In this document: positions 1-5,695 of the stretch, in pieces
How positions within the stretch are numbered: the stretch's first letter is position 1
How the letters are laid out: each line of letters opens with the position of its first letter
Position numbers and translations under genes: made by a program
Assembly: GCA_002432095.1 (NCBI GenBank)
Contig: DJFQ01000034.1
Coordinates: 3,132 to 8,960, forward strand
DNA from: Marinagarivorans sp. UBA5868
GTDB taxonomy: Bacteria; Pseudomonadota; Gammaproteobacteria; Pseudomonadales; Cellvibrionaceae
Direction of reading: 5' to 3'
Length of the DNA stretch: 5,829 nucleotides
Notes under the pieces: generated by a model
Databases searched by the model: none
The model's input: only the letters and a program-made list of their open reading frames with translations
What the model was told of the DNA's origin: nothing

Positions 1-182
1 TCTGGAAGCGAGGTGACAAATGCCAGCAGTAGCACCCCCAACAGGGCACGGCTGAGATTCAGGCGCTCGGCCAGTTCGTCGGTGCAGTTGGCCACCCGCG
101 TACCCGCCAGCCACACTGCCACAGCAGCCCCGGCAAACACGGTGATATTGATCCCCACTGCGTATTGGCTGAAGTCGATCAT
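1..182 (-). CDS. Sodium/calcium antiporter-like membrane protein, N-terminal fragment
   Basis: The first 60 residues of a membrane protein are visible; the gene continues beyond the left edge. It starts with ATG at 182, preceded by GGAG about 8 bases upstream. A hydrophobic helix (about residues 10-26) is followed by GTRVANCTDELAERLNLSRA and then a second helix ending in VTSLP, with the next codon starting GA (Glu or Asp). This matches the first alpha-repeat of the CaCA (Na+/Ca2+ exchanger, YrbG-like) family, where a small-residue G-x-R/D-L segment leads to a T-S-x-P-E ion-binding motif. The expected role is cation/Ca2+ antiport in the inner membrane. It lies 28 bases after the oxidase subunit II gene on the same strand with no hairpin between, so it may be cotranscribed. 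Its functional link to respiration is unknown. Family assignment is fairly good; ion specificity cannot be judged from this fragment. Confidence 0.7.
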   Translation of the reverse strand, partial: MIDFSQYAVGINITVFAGAAVAVWLAGTRVANCTDELAERLNLSRALLGVLLLAFVTSLP

Positions 183-210
183 GGCGTCACTCCGGTTTTA
201 TTCCCGTCGT

Positions 211-1194
211 TCATTCCAAAGCCACCAGGTAGGCCGCAAGGCTCGTCAGCTCGGCATCGCTGAGGATCTCGTATGGCGGCATACGGTTGTCGGGTTTGAT
301 CTGCTGATGGCGGGCGAGCCAATCGCGGAACCCCTGATGATCGGTAGAGAGAATGCCGGCACCAAGGGAAAGGCGGCTACCCACATGGGTAAGATCGGGG
401 CCGATCACGCCTTGCGCCGGAGTGCCGCGCACCCGGTGGCAGCCGCCGCAGCCATTGGCGAGAAACATCTGCGCGCCGGAATCGTCGGGCGGCATAGCGG
501 CGTCAGCGCGTTCATGCATCTTCCACTGCTCAAATTCCTCCGCAGACATAGCAACCGCGTAGAACGCCATAAGCGCATGCGCGCCCCCGCAGTATTCGGC
601 GCACTGGCCGCGGGTGATGCCGATATGGGTGGGAAGAAAACGCAGATAGTTGGTGCGGCCGGGAATCATGTCCACTTTGCCGCCGTAGGCCGGCAGCCAA
701 AAACTGTGGATCACATCGGCGGAGGTGAGGACCAATTCCACCGGTTGGCCCACGGGAAAACGCAGTTCATTGGCGCTCTCGGTGGTGGTGCCATCCGCAT
801 GGTGATAGATCACCCGCCACCACCATTGCTCGCCCACCACCTCAATGCGAAGCGGATCACCTTTGAACTCGGGGGCCGCATCCAGACGCATCAGCACAAA
901 ACCGTAAATAAGCAAAGCCGTCAGCACCGTTACCGGCATTACGATGCCCAGCCACACTACCGCCTTTTCGCTGCGGAGCGCGCGCCGCCAGGCATCACTT
1001 CCCCATAGCGCAAGCCCCAGCAGCACCATCACCAGCAATAGCAATAATCCTGCGCCTATGGTGAGAATCCAGCTCAATTGCACAACCCGCGCCGCGCCAA
1101 CACTGAAGCCGCTAAACGCCGACTGCTCTCCAACGCACCCGGTGAGCAGGCCGGCGATGCCCGCCCAACACCCCAACTTCAACCAGTGGGTCAT
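211..1194 (-). CDS. coxB: Cytochrome c oxidase subunit II with fused C-terminal cytochrome c (caa3 type)
   Basis: This 327-residue protein is the electron-entry subunit of a caa3-type heme-copper oxidase. In the family it takes electrons through its own heme c to the dinuclear CuA centre and on to subunit I. Residues 1-20 form a lipoprotein-type signal ending in LLTGC, with Cys20 the likely lipidated residue. Two transmembrane helices follow (about 41-64 and 79-101), then a periplasmic cupredoxin domain. The aromatic GEQWWW motif is at 121-126. All CuA ligands are present: His163, Cys198, Glu200, Cys202, His206 and Met209. The C-terminal domain has a heme motif CGGCH (249-253) and a likely axial Met305 in NRMPPY. 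The ATG overlaps the stop of the triheme cytochrome gene (ATGA), with GGAG about 8 bases upstream, so translation is probably coupled. No subunit I or III gene is adjacent, which is unusual. The call is very secure; the cognate subunit I is not. Confidence 0.95.
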   Translation of the reverse strand: MTHWLKLGCWAGIAGLLTGCVGEQSAFSGFSVGAARVVQLSWILTIGAGLLLLLVMVLLGLALWGSDAWRRALRSEKAVVWLGIVMPVTVLTALLIYGFVLMRLDAAPEFKGDPLRIEVVGEQWWWRVIYHHADGTTTESANELRFPVGQPVELVLTSADVIHSFWLPAYGGKVDMIPGRTNYLRFLPTHIGITRGQCAEYCGGAHALMAFYAVAMSAEEFEQWKMHERADAAMPPDDSGAQMFLANGCGGCHRVRGTPAQGVIGPDLTHVGSRLSLGAGILSTDHQGFRDWLARHQQIKPDNRMPPYEILSDAELTSLAAYLVALE

Positions 1195-2321
1195 GGTGCG
1201 CTCTCCATTTGCGCTAGACCGTCTTCGGCGGAGATGCTGGCGAAATACGCACTCACCGCTTTAATTTGTGTGATGGATAAGCGTTGCGCCACGCGCGCCA
1301 TCAGCCGCCCGTGAGATGTCTGTCCTCGCCCGCCGGCTTGCCATAACAACAACTGCTGCTCCAAATACTGGCCTGACTGGCCAGCCAGACGCGGCACGTC
1401 CGCGCGCTTCGGCTCGCCGTGGCAGGAAAGGCACGGCGGCACGTCACGCTGTGCATCGCCCGCCAGAGCAAGAGTGCGCCCCATCTGCAGATCACCGGCA
1501 AACGTTGATGGCTGGCGCGGTTCCGCCAATGCGGCGTAATAGTCGGCCAAGCCGGCGAGATTTTCTTCCTGGAGTGCCGCTGCGACAGGTTCCATAAAAC
1601 CGCTCTGGCGCTGATCAACGCGATATTCGCGCAAGGCACGCAGCAAGTACGCGCGCGACTGTCCGCCCAAACGCGGCACATACGGACTTACCGCCGTTGC
1701 TTCAGCAGTGCCGTGGCAACGGTCACAGGTAGCCGTGGGGAAAATGGGAGTGCCGTCTTGCACCAGCTGATGGGGCTCGGGTGTTTCGAGCGTTGCGTTT
1801 CCCGCGGCATAGGCTTGATAAGTTGATACATCCATGGACGGCAGCTCGCGCAGCAACGCCGCCACGGCCCACACTTCATCTCCACGCCCTGCCCCGCTCC
1901 AGGCCGGCATGCCGGTGTACTGCAAACCGTGAAATGCCAGCCAATACAGTTCGCCGGTTCGCCAGCGGCTGGCGTGTTCTTGTAGCGGCGGAGGATGAGG
2001 CAACATGTGCGCAAACGTGGGGTTGACCGGCTGGCCGGGCGCGCCGTGACATATGGCACAGCTGCCATGAAAGTGGGCCGCCCCCAGCGGTAGCAGATCG
2101 GTATCCAACGGCGGCACCTTCACCGCACTGCTGTGGGCACGCACCGAGCTGCGCATGGCAAGCGCCAGAAAACTCTCCAACCATGCTGGATGTCCCGCGG
2201 TAGCCGCGATATTGATTGCCCCGGACCATGCAACTAACACAGCGACAATGATGCCCGCTGGAGGAACCAGCAGCGCCCACGGCAGCCAGCGCCGCAGGCG
2301 CCGGGGCCAAGGTGAACTCAC
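1191..2321 (-). CDS. Membrane-anchored triheme cytochrome c
   Basis: This 376-residue protein has an N-terminal membrane anchor (about residues 13-33) and three covalent heme sites: CAICH (88-92), CDRCH (199-203) and CLSCH (297-301). Probable axial methionines are Met138 (TGMPAW), Met243 (GFMEPV) and Met341 (GRLMARV). The first domain resembles class I monoheme cytochromes. The second and third carry the P-R-L-x-G-Q-S...YL...L pattern of diheme cytochrome c4/c553-type proteins, so the gene looks like a monoheme domain joined to a c4-like pair. It probably faces the periplasm and feeds electrons to the CuA/heme c subunit encoded immediately downstream; that role is inferred from context. The start is GTG, overlapping the ctaG stop (GTGA), with GAGGGAG 8 bases upstream. 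Its stop overlaps the coxB start. Residues 110-112 are a Pro-Pro-Pro run. I do not recognise a standard gene symbol. Confidence 0.9.
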   Translation of the reverse strand: MSSPWPRRLRRWLPWALLVPPAGIIVAVLVAWSGAINIAATAGHPAWLESFLALAMRSSVRAHSSAVKVPPLDTDLLPLGAAHFHGSCAICHGAPGQPVNPTFAHMLPHPPPLQEHASRWRTGELYWLAFHGLQYTGMPAWSGAGRGDEVWAVAALLRELPSMDVSTYQAYAAGNATLETPEPHQLVQDGTPIFPTATCDRCHGTAEATAVSPYVPRLGGQSRAYLLRALREYRVDQRQSGFMEPVAAALQEENLAGLADYYAALAEPRQPSTFAGDLQMGRTLALAGDAQRDVPPCLSCHGEPKRADVPRLAGQSGQYLEQQLLLWQAGGRGQTSHGRLMARVAQRLSITQIKAVSAYFASISAEDGLAQMESAP

Positions 2322-2953
2322 GCCTGGCGCTCCCTCGGCTCATCGCCGAGCAATCGCAGCCAGCGTGCCACCAACAAAATGGCGGCGAGGATATAGGTCA
2401 TAGGACAGGCGGTAATCATCAACAAGCCGGCGAGTTGCTGATCCGCCAGATCCATGGAAACGTGGTGCAGATGCCCGCCGCCATAGAGCGCGCGGGGCGC
2501 GAAAACCAGCACCAGCGCCACCAGGCAAAATAACTTGCCGGTGAGTAACAGAGCGATCACGGCACTCCAAACCGCTCCACCGGAACGTCGCAGCACACTG
2601 GACCAAAACGCAGTAGCCACCAGCAAAAGAACGCCTTGCAACACACTGTGCAACACCGGGGATGACATCATCCAGGTGAGTACTTGCGGCGAATGCCAGA
2701 CAAAAAACAGCACAAGCTGGGTGATGGTCACCAGAGGGAGAAACCAGGGCTCACCTGAGCCGGGGAATGACCGGCCATAACGCTGAAGCCAACTCGCTAG
2801 CAGCGGTGCCAACACCGTCATCAAACCCACATGCAACAGCATATGGCGGGTGAGATGTCCCGCCGCGGAGCTGTAACAAGCGGCAAGCAGCAGGCTAACA
2901 GCCAGGGCTGCCAACTCCAGAAACGTAAACGAATTGGTGATGCGTAAGCGCAT
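2318..2953 (-). CDS. ctaG: CtaG-family caa3-type cytochrome oxidase assembly factor
   Basis: This 211-residue polytopic membrane protein belongs to the Caa3_CtaG family, known from Bacillus to be required for a functional caa3 oxidase and thought to help with copper-centre assembly. It is unrelated to Cox11, which is also sometimes called CtaG. Visible hallmarks are HLTRHMLLH (33-41), FFVWHSPQ (84-90), a His-rich GGHLHHVSMDLADQQLAGLLM stretch (about 159-179) and a final helix with CPMTY (183-187). About six hydrophobic helices fit an inner-membrane protein. It is somewhat shorter than many family members. I chose the ATG at 2953 because AGGAGA lies 7 bases upstream. The in-frame GTG at 2998 would add 15 polar residues and has no ribosome binding site. 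It is the first gene of the minus-strand operon and overlaps the next gene by 4 bases. The neighbouring coxB supports the assignment. Confidence 0.88.
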   Translation of the reverse strand: MRLRITNSFTFLELAALAVSLLLAACYSSAAGHLTRHMLLHVGLMTVLAPLLASWLQRYGRSFPGSGEPWFLPLVTITQLVLFFVWHSPQVLTWMMSSPVLHSVLQGVLLLVATAFWSSVLRRSGGAVWSAVIALLLTGKLFCLVALVLVFAPRALYGGGHLHHVSMDLADQQLAGLLMITACPMTYILAAILLVARWLRLLGDEPRERQA

Positions 2954-2960
2954 ACGCCAG

Positions 2961-2966
2961 TCTCCT
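2961..2966 (-). promoter_or_regulatory. Ribosome binding site deciding the ctaG start
   Basis: The minus strand reads AGGAGA here, 7 bases before the ATG at 2953. It is a near-perfect Shine-Dalgarno site and favours this start over the upstream GTG at 2998, which has no purine-rich site in front of it. Confidence 0.75.
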
Positions 2967-3080
2967 GTCGCGGCGGAGGTTTGCGGTCGAACGGCCACAA
3001 AACAGCAGGGATGACACAGCGCGCATTGTCCCTTGCCGACTAATACCGTTCCGTTGCCTGTCCCACGTACAACAATCTAC

Positions 3081-3109
3081 AACCTGCAATTAGCAGGGGC
3101 TTAACCTGC
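3081..3109. repeat. Short CCTGC/GCAGG repeats upstream of the yebC-family gene
   Basis: AACCTGC occurs at 3081-3087 and again at 3103-3109, 22 bases apart, with the inverted form GCAGG at 3093-3097 between them. The first arm and the middle form a CCTGC-N5-GCAGG inverted repeat. The second copy overlaps the putative -35 of the yebC promoter, so a regulator-binding role is possible. The repeats are short and could be chance. Confidence 0.35.
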
Positions 3110-3129
3110 GCACGTTCAGCAGTCATAAT
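3101..3129 (+). promoter_or_regulatory. Putative sigma70 promoter of the yebC-family gene
   Basis: TTAACC (3101-3106) and CATAAT (3124-3129) are separated by 17 bases. They match the consensus hexamers at 4/6 and 5/6 positions. Transcription would begin near 3136, giving a leader of about 34 bases. No equally good promoter was found for the divergent ctaG operon in the same intergenic region. Confidence 0.5.
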
Positions 3130-3169
3130 TAGCCACCTTTTTTCCAACCGATCCTCAAGAGTCACACCC

Positions 3170-3892
3170 ATGGGAAGAACCTTCGAAAACCGCAAAGCCG
3201 CTATGGCGAAAACCGCCGGCATGAAAACCAAGCTGTATTCCAAATTCGGCAAAGAGATTTATGTGTGTGCAAAAAGTGGCGGCGCGGACCCCTCGGCCAA
3301 CTTGACCCTGCGTCGCCTCATCGAAAAAGCCAAACGCAATCAGGTGCCCGCACACGTTATCGACAAAGCGCTGGACAAGGCCAGAGGTGGCGGCGGAGAG
3401 GATTACAGCACCGTGCGTTACGAAGGTTTCGGCCCCGGCAACTGCATGGTGATCGTGGACTGTTTGACCGATAACAATAACCGCACCATCGGTGATGTGC
3501 GCACCTGCTTCAATAAGGCCAAGGCCAAGCTCGGCGCACCCGGCTCAGTAGCGCATATGTTTGATCATCGCGCGATTTTTTCCTTCAAGTACGATAACGA
3601 AGAAGCAGTACTCGAAGCACTGATGGAACACGATGTAGACGTGGCGGACATCGAAAACGAAGATGGCATCATCACGGTTATCACGCCGCATACGGAATTT
3701 TTCAAAACCAAAACCGCCTTGTCGGAAGCGTTCAACGATATCCATATGGAAATCGAGGAAATTACCTTTGTGCCGCAAACCCATACGGAAGTCAGCGGAG
3801 ACGATGCGCAGATGTTTGAAAAGCTTCTTGATATGCTCAACGAATGTGATGACGTGCAAGAGGTGTATCACAACGCCGAAGTCAAAGCCTGA
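3170..3892 (+). CDS. YebC/TACO1-family protein, YeeN-like subgroup
   Basis: This complete 240-residue protein is typical in length for the YebC/PmpR/TACO1 family. It starts [15 protein letters not shown] and reads [16 protein letters not shown] (23-38), which resembles the YeeN-type paralogue rather than canonical YebC (MAGHSKWANIKHRK). Family motifs visible are [20 protein letters not shown] (59-78), YEGFGPG (84-90), NNNRT (102-106), GSVAHMF (125-131) and a C-terminal DDVQEVYHN. Members were long annotated as DNA-binding regulators. Work on bacterial YebC and mitochondrial TACO1 points instead, or additionally, to a translation role, relieving stalling at proline-rich stretches; which applies here is unknown. 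The ATG has only a weak AAGAG site upstream. The gene stands alone, with its own promoter candidate and a terminator, divergent from the oxidase operon. Family call is secure; function is not. Confidence 0.93.
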   Translation: MGRTFENRKAAMAKTAGMKTKLYSKFGKEIYVCAKSGGADPSANLTLRRLIEKAKRNQVPAHVIDKALDKARGGGGEDYSTVRYEGFGPGNCMVIVDCLTDNNNRTIGDVRTCFNKAKAKLGAPGSVAHMFDHRAIFSFKYDNEEAVLEALMEHDVDVADIENEDGIITVITPHTEFFKTKTALSEAFNDIHMEIEEITFVPQTHTEVSGDDAQMFEKLLDMLNECDDVQEVYHNAEVKA

Positions 3893-3901
3893 TTGCGGCG
3901 C

Positions 3902-3942
3902 TCCGACCGCCGCGAGATAGCGGTCGGAATTTCCCTTCTTTT
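3902..3942 (+). terminator. Rho-independent terminator after the yebC-family gene
   Basis: A perfect 9-bp inverted repeat, TCCGACCGC (3902-3910) and GCGGTCGGA (3920-3928), encloses a 9-base loop. It is followed by ATTTCCCTTCTTTT, a pyrimidine- and T-rich run interrupted by C residues. It begins 10 bases after the yebC-family stop codon. The position and strong GC-rich stem support termination; the imperfect T tract suggests moderate strength. Confidence 0.75.
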
Positions 3943-4072
3943 GTCGCTTCACTGCCCCACATCTACCTTCCGCTAACCCCTGTTTTGCACGCGATCAATT
4001 CACAAAAAAATCGGTAACTGCAGCTAAAAATTGCGGATTTTGTCGCTATCTGCCGCTACCTATCGGTTAGTC

Positions 4073-4104
4073 TTGATGGTCAGAGGCTATTGTGCTCTTA
4101 TACT
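4073..4104 (+). promoter_or_regulatory. Weak candidate promoter for the sugar transporter operon
   Basis: TATACT (4099-4104) is a good -10 match. The best upstream hexamer, TTGATG (4073-4078), is 20 bases away, too far for a standard sigma70 promoter. If the -10 is used, it likely depends on an activator or a poor -35. Transcription would start near 4111, at the edge of the inverted repeat at 4113-4126. Confidence 0.3.
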
Positions 4105-4112
4105 CGACACCC

Positions 4113-4126
4113 CCGACCAAGGTCGG
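4113..4126. repeat. Inverted repeat CCGACC-AA-GGTCGG, possible operator
   Basis: Two 6-base arms, CCGACC and GGTCGG, flank AA. The repeat sits just after the putative -10, where repressor operators often lie, and is followed at once by GCGG-AAC-CCGC (4126-4136). With a 2-base centre it is more likely a dimer-binding site in DNA than an RNA hairpin. No regulator can be named. The same arms occur in the terminator stem at 3902-3928. Confidence 0.35.
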
Positions 4127-4166
4127 CGGAACCCGCTAAATTTTGCTCAACAAGATGTTAAAAATA

Positions 4167-5672
4167 ATGAATCAGCCCACACAAAATCTACCCGTTGAAA
4201 AGCTATCCGTCATCGAAAAGATCGGCTACAGCCTTGGTGATCTCGCCGCCAATTTGATCTTTCAAACTCTGGTTACGTTTATTGCCTTTTTTTATACCGA
4301 TGTTTTCGGTATCCCACCGGGAAAAGCATCCGTCATTATTTTTATCTGCGGTTGGGCCGGCGCTTTTTTTAGCCCGGTGGTTGGCGTTCTCGCCGATAGA
4401 ACCAATACGCGCTGGGGTAAATTCCGCCCTTGGATTCTTTGGACCGCTATACCCTTTGGCGCATTGTCGCTCGCGGCCTTCAGCACACCAGACTTGGGCG
4501 AAAATGGCAAAGTCATTTACGCGTTCATCACCTATTTTGCGTTGGTCTTAATTTATTCCGCCAACAATTTGCCCTATGCAGCATTGAGCGGCGTATTGAC
4601 GGGAAATATGCAGGAGCGCAATAGTCTCTCCTCCTACCGTTTCGTCGCTGTGATGGTGGCGCAATTCGTTATACAGGCATTGCTGCTGCCGTTGGTATTG
4701 ATCGCTGGCGATGGCGACAAGGCGGCTGGTTTCAAAACAATCATGATGATTTTCTCCTGCGTCGGTGTGGTGTTTTTCCTGATCACATTCATCACCACTA
4801 AAGAGCGCGTCAAGCCGGTGGTACAGGAAAAAACCCGCGTGGTTGATGACCTGAAAGATCTGCTCGGCAATCGCCCCTGGCTGATCATGCTGATGGCAAC
4901 CGTACTGGTGTTCGTCACCCTCGCCCTCAAAGGTGGCAGCTATATTTATTATTTCCAGTACTACATCAGTGAAAGCCACGCCGCGCAATTTCTCAACGAA
5001 ATTGGCTTCAACGCCTTTATCAATGGCCTCAATGGTCTGCTCACCAGCGCTGGTCTTACCGAATTCCAATGGCCAGAAGATCCCGCCACCTCCGCATTCA
5101 GTCTGTTCAACGCCGGCGGCATTATTTTCATGATCATCGGTATCGGCTTTTCCAAGGGCCTTGCCGACCGCTTTGGCAAACGCGATGTGTATGGCGTGGC
5201 CCTAGTGATTTCAACGTTGTTTATGCTTGCTTTCTATTTCTACCCGCCAGAAGCCGTATGGGCGGTATTTATTTCCCAGATTCTGCACGGCTTTTTCTAC
5301 GGCATCACCATTCCGTTGTTGTGGGCGATGATTGCCGACGTGGCGGACTATTCCGAGTGGAAAAATAATCGCCGCGCCACCGCCATTATTTTTTCCGCGA
5401 TGCTGTTCGGTTTGAAAGGCGGCTTGACCATCGGCGGTGCGTTGGTGGCCGGACTGCTCGACCTTTACGGCTACAACGCAGGGGCTTCCATTCAGTCGCC
5501 GGAAACCGTCAACGGCATTAAACTTTCCGTCAGTATTTATGCTTCCCTGCCTTTCTTGATCGTCGCCGGCCTGCTGTTCTGGTACGAAATCAACAAAGAT
5601 AAAGAAGTGATCATCGAGCGTGATCTCGAAGCCCGCCGCAAAGCCGCAGGCGTAACCGTAACTAATGTTTAA
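4167..5672 (+). CDS. GPH-family (MelB-like) glycoside/sugar symporter, MFS superfamily
   Basis: The protein is 501 residues from this start, with about 12 hydrophobic helices, and belongs to the glycoside-pentoside-hexuronide:cation symporter family in the inner membrane. Supporting motifs are IGYSLGDLAANLIF (19-32, Asp25 matching MelB Asp19), LADRTNTRWGKFRPW (75-89), ERNSLSSYRF (150-159, Arg158 matching MelB Arg149) and MIADVADYSEWK (388-399, Lys399 matching MelB Lys377). Two things are odd. The helix II motif is WAGAFFSP (63-70), where MelB has acidic residues. A loop of roughly 40 extra residues (about 267-308) lies between helices VII and VIII. The start is uncertain: ATG at 4155 (505 residues) and TTG at 4143 (509) are also in frame, and none has a strong ribosome binding site. 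I prefer 4167 for its position next to the conserved region and a weak AAG upstream. The GH43 gene follows by 23 bases, so the substrate is probably a xylo- or arabino-glycoside. Confidence 0.88.
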   Translation: MNQPTQNLPVEKLSVIEKIGYSLGDLAANLIFQTLVTFIAFFYTDVFGIPPGKASVIIFICGWAGAFFSPVVGVLADRTNTRWGKFRPWILWTAIPFGALSLAAFSTPDLGENGKVIYAFITYFALVLIYSANNLPYAALSGVLTGNMQERNSLSSYRFVAVMVAQFVIQALLLPLVLIAGDGDKAAGFKTIMMIFSCVGVVFFLITFITTKERVKPVVQEKTRVVDDLKDLLGNRPWLIMLMATVLVFVTLALKGGSYIYYFQYYISESHAAQFLNEIGFNAFINGLNGLLTSAGLTEFQWPEDPATSAFSLFNAGGIIFMIIGIGFSKGLADRFGKRDVYGVALVISTLFMLAFYFYPPEAVWAVFISQILHGFFYGITIPLLWAMIADVADYSEWKNNRRATAIIFSAMLFGLKGGLTIGGALVAGLLDLYGYNAGASIQSPETVNGIKLSVSIYASLPFLIVAGLLFWYEINKDKEVIIERDLEARRKAAGVTVTNV

Positions 5673-5695
5673 TTTGAAGAAAGAGAAAGCTGACA

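Larger units (their letters stand above)
3943..4166. other. AT-richer intergenic region before the sugar transporter operon
   Basis: No gene is supported here. The stretch is visibly richer in A/T than its flanks (for example an A7 run at 4004-4010). The pentamer CGCTA occurs at 3971-3975, 4044-4048, 4054-4058 and 4134-4138, two copies being exactly 10 bases apart. A near-repeat ATCGGTAACTG/ATCGGTTAGTC lies at 4010 and 4062. It probably holds the control region of the transporter/GH43 operon; no known operator consensus was recognised. Confidence 0.5.

Noticed and set aside
13..1008. Plus-strand open frame of 331 codons
   Set aside because: It lies antisense to the secure coxB gene, shows no recognisable domain, and is rich in Arg, His and Ala as expected of a shadow frame in GC-rich DNA.
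1876..2343. Minus-strand open frame of 155 codons inside the triheme cytochrome gene
   Set aside because: It overlaps the cytochrome gene in another frame; the cytochrome frame has three heme motifs and proper overlaps with its neighbours.
2954..2998. 15-residue N-terminal extension of ctaG from GTG at 2998
   Set aside because: No ribosome binding site precedes the GTG, the added residues are polar and not family-like, and the ATG at 2953 has AGGAGA at ideal spacing.
2999..3169. Promoter for the divergent ctaG operon
   Set aside because: On the minus strand only poorly spaced pairs were found (for example TTGTAC and TATTAG 21 bases apart), so none was called although a promoter must exist nearby.
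4548..5069. Minus-strand open frame of 173 codons
   Set aside because: It is antisense to the GPH transporter, with low-complexity His/Gln-rich content and no family resemblance.
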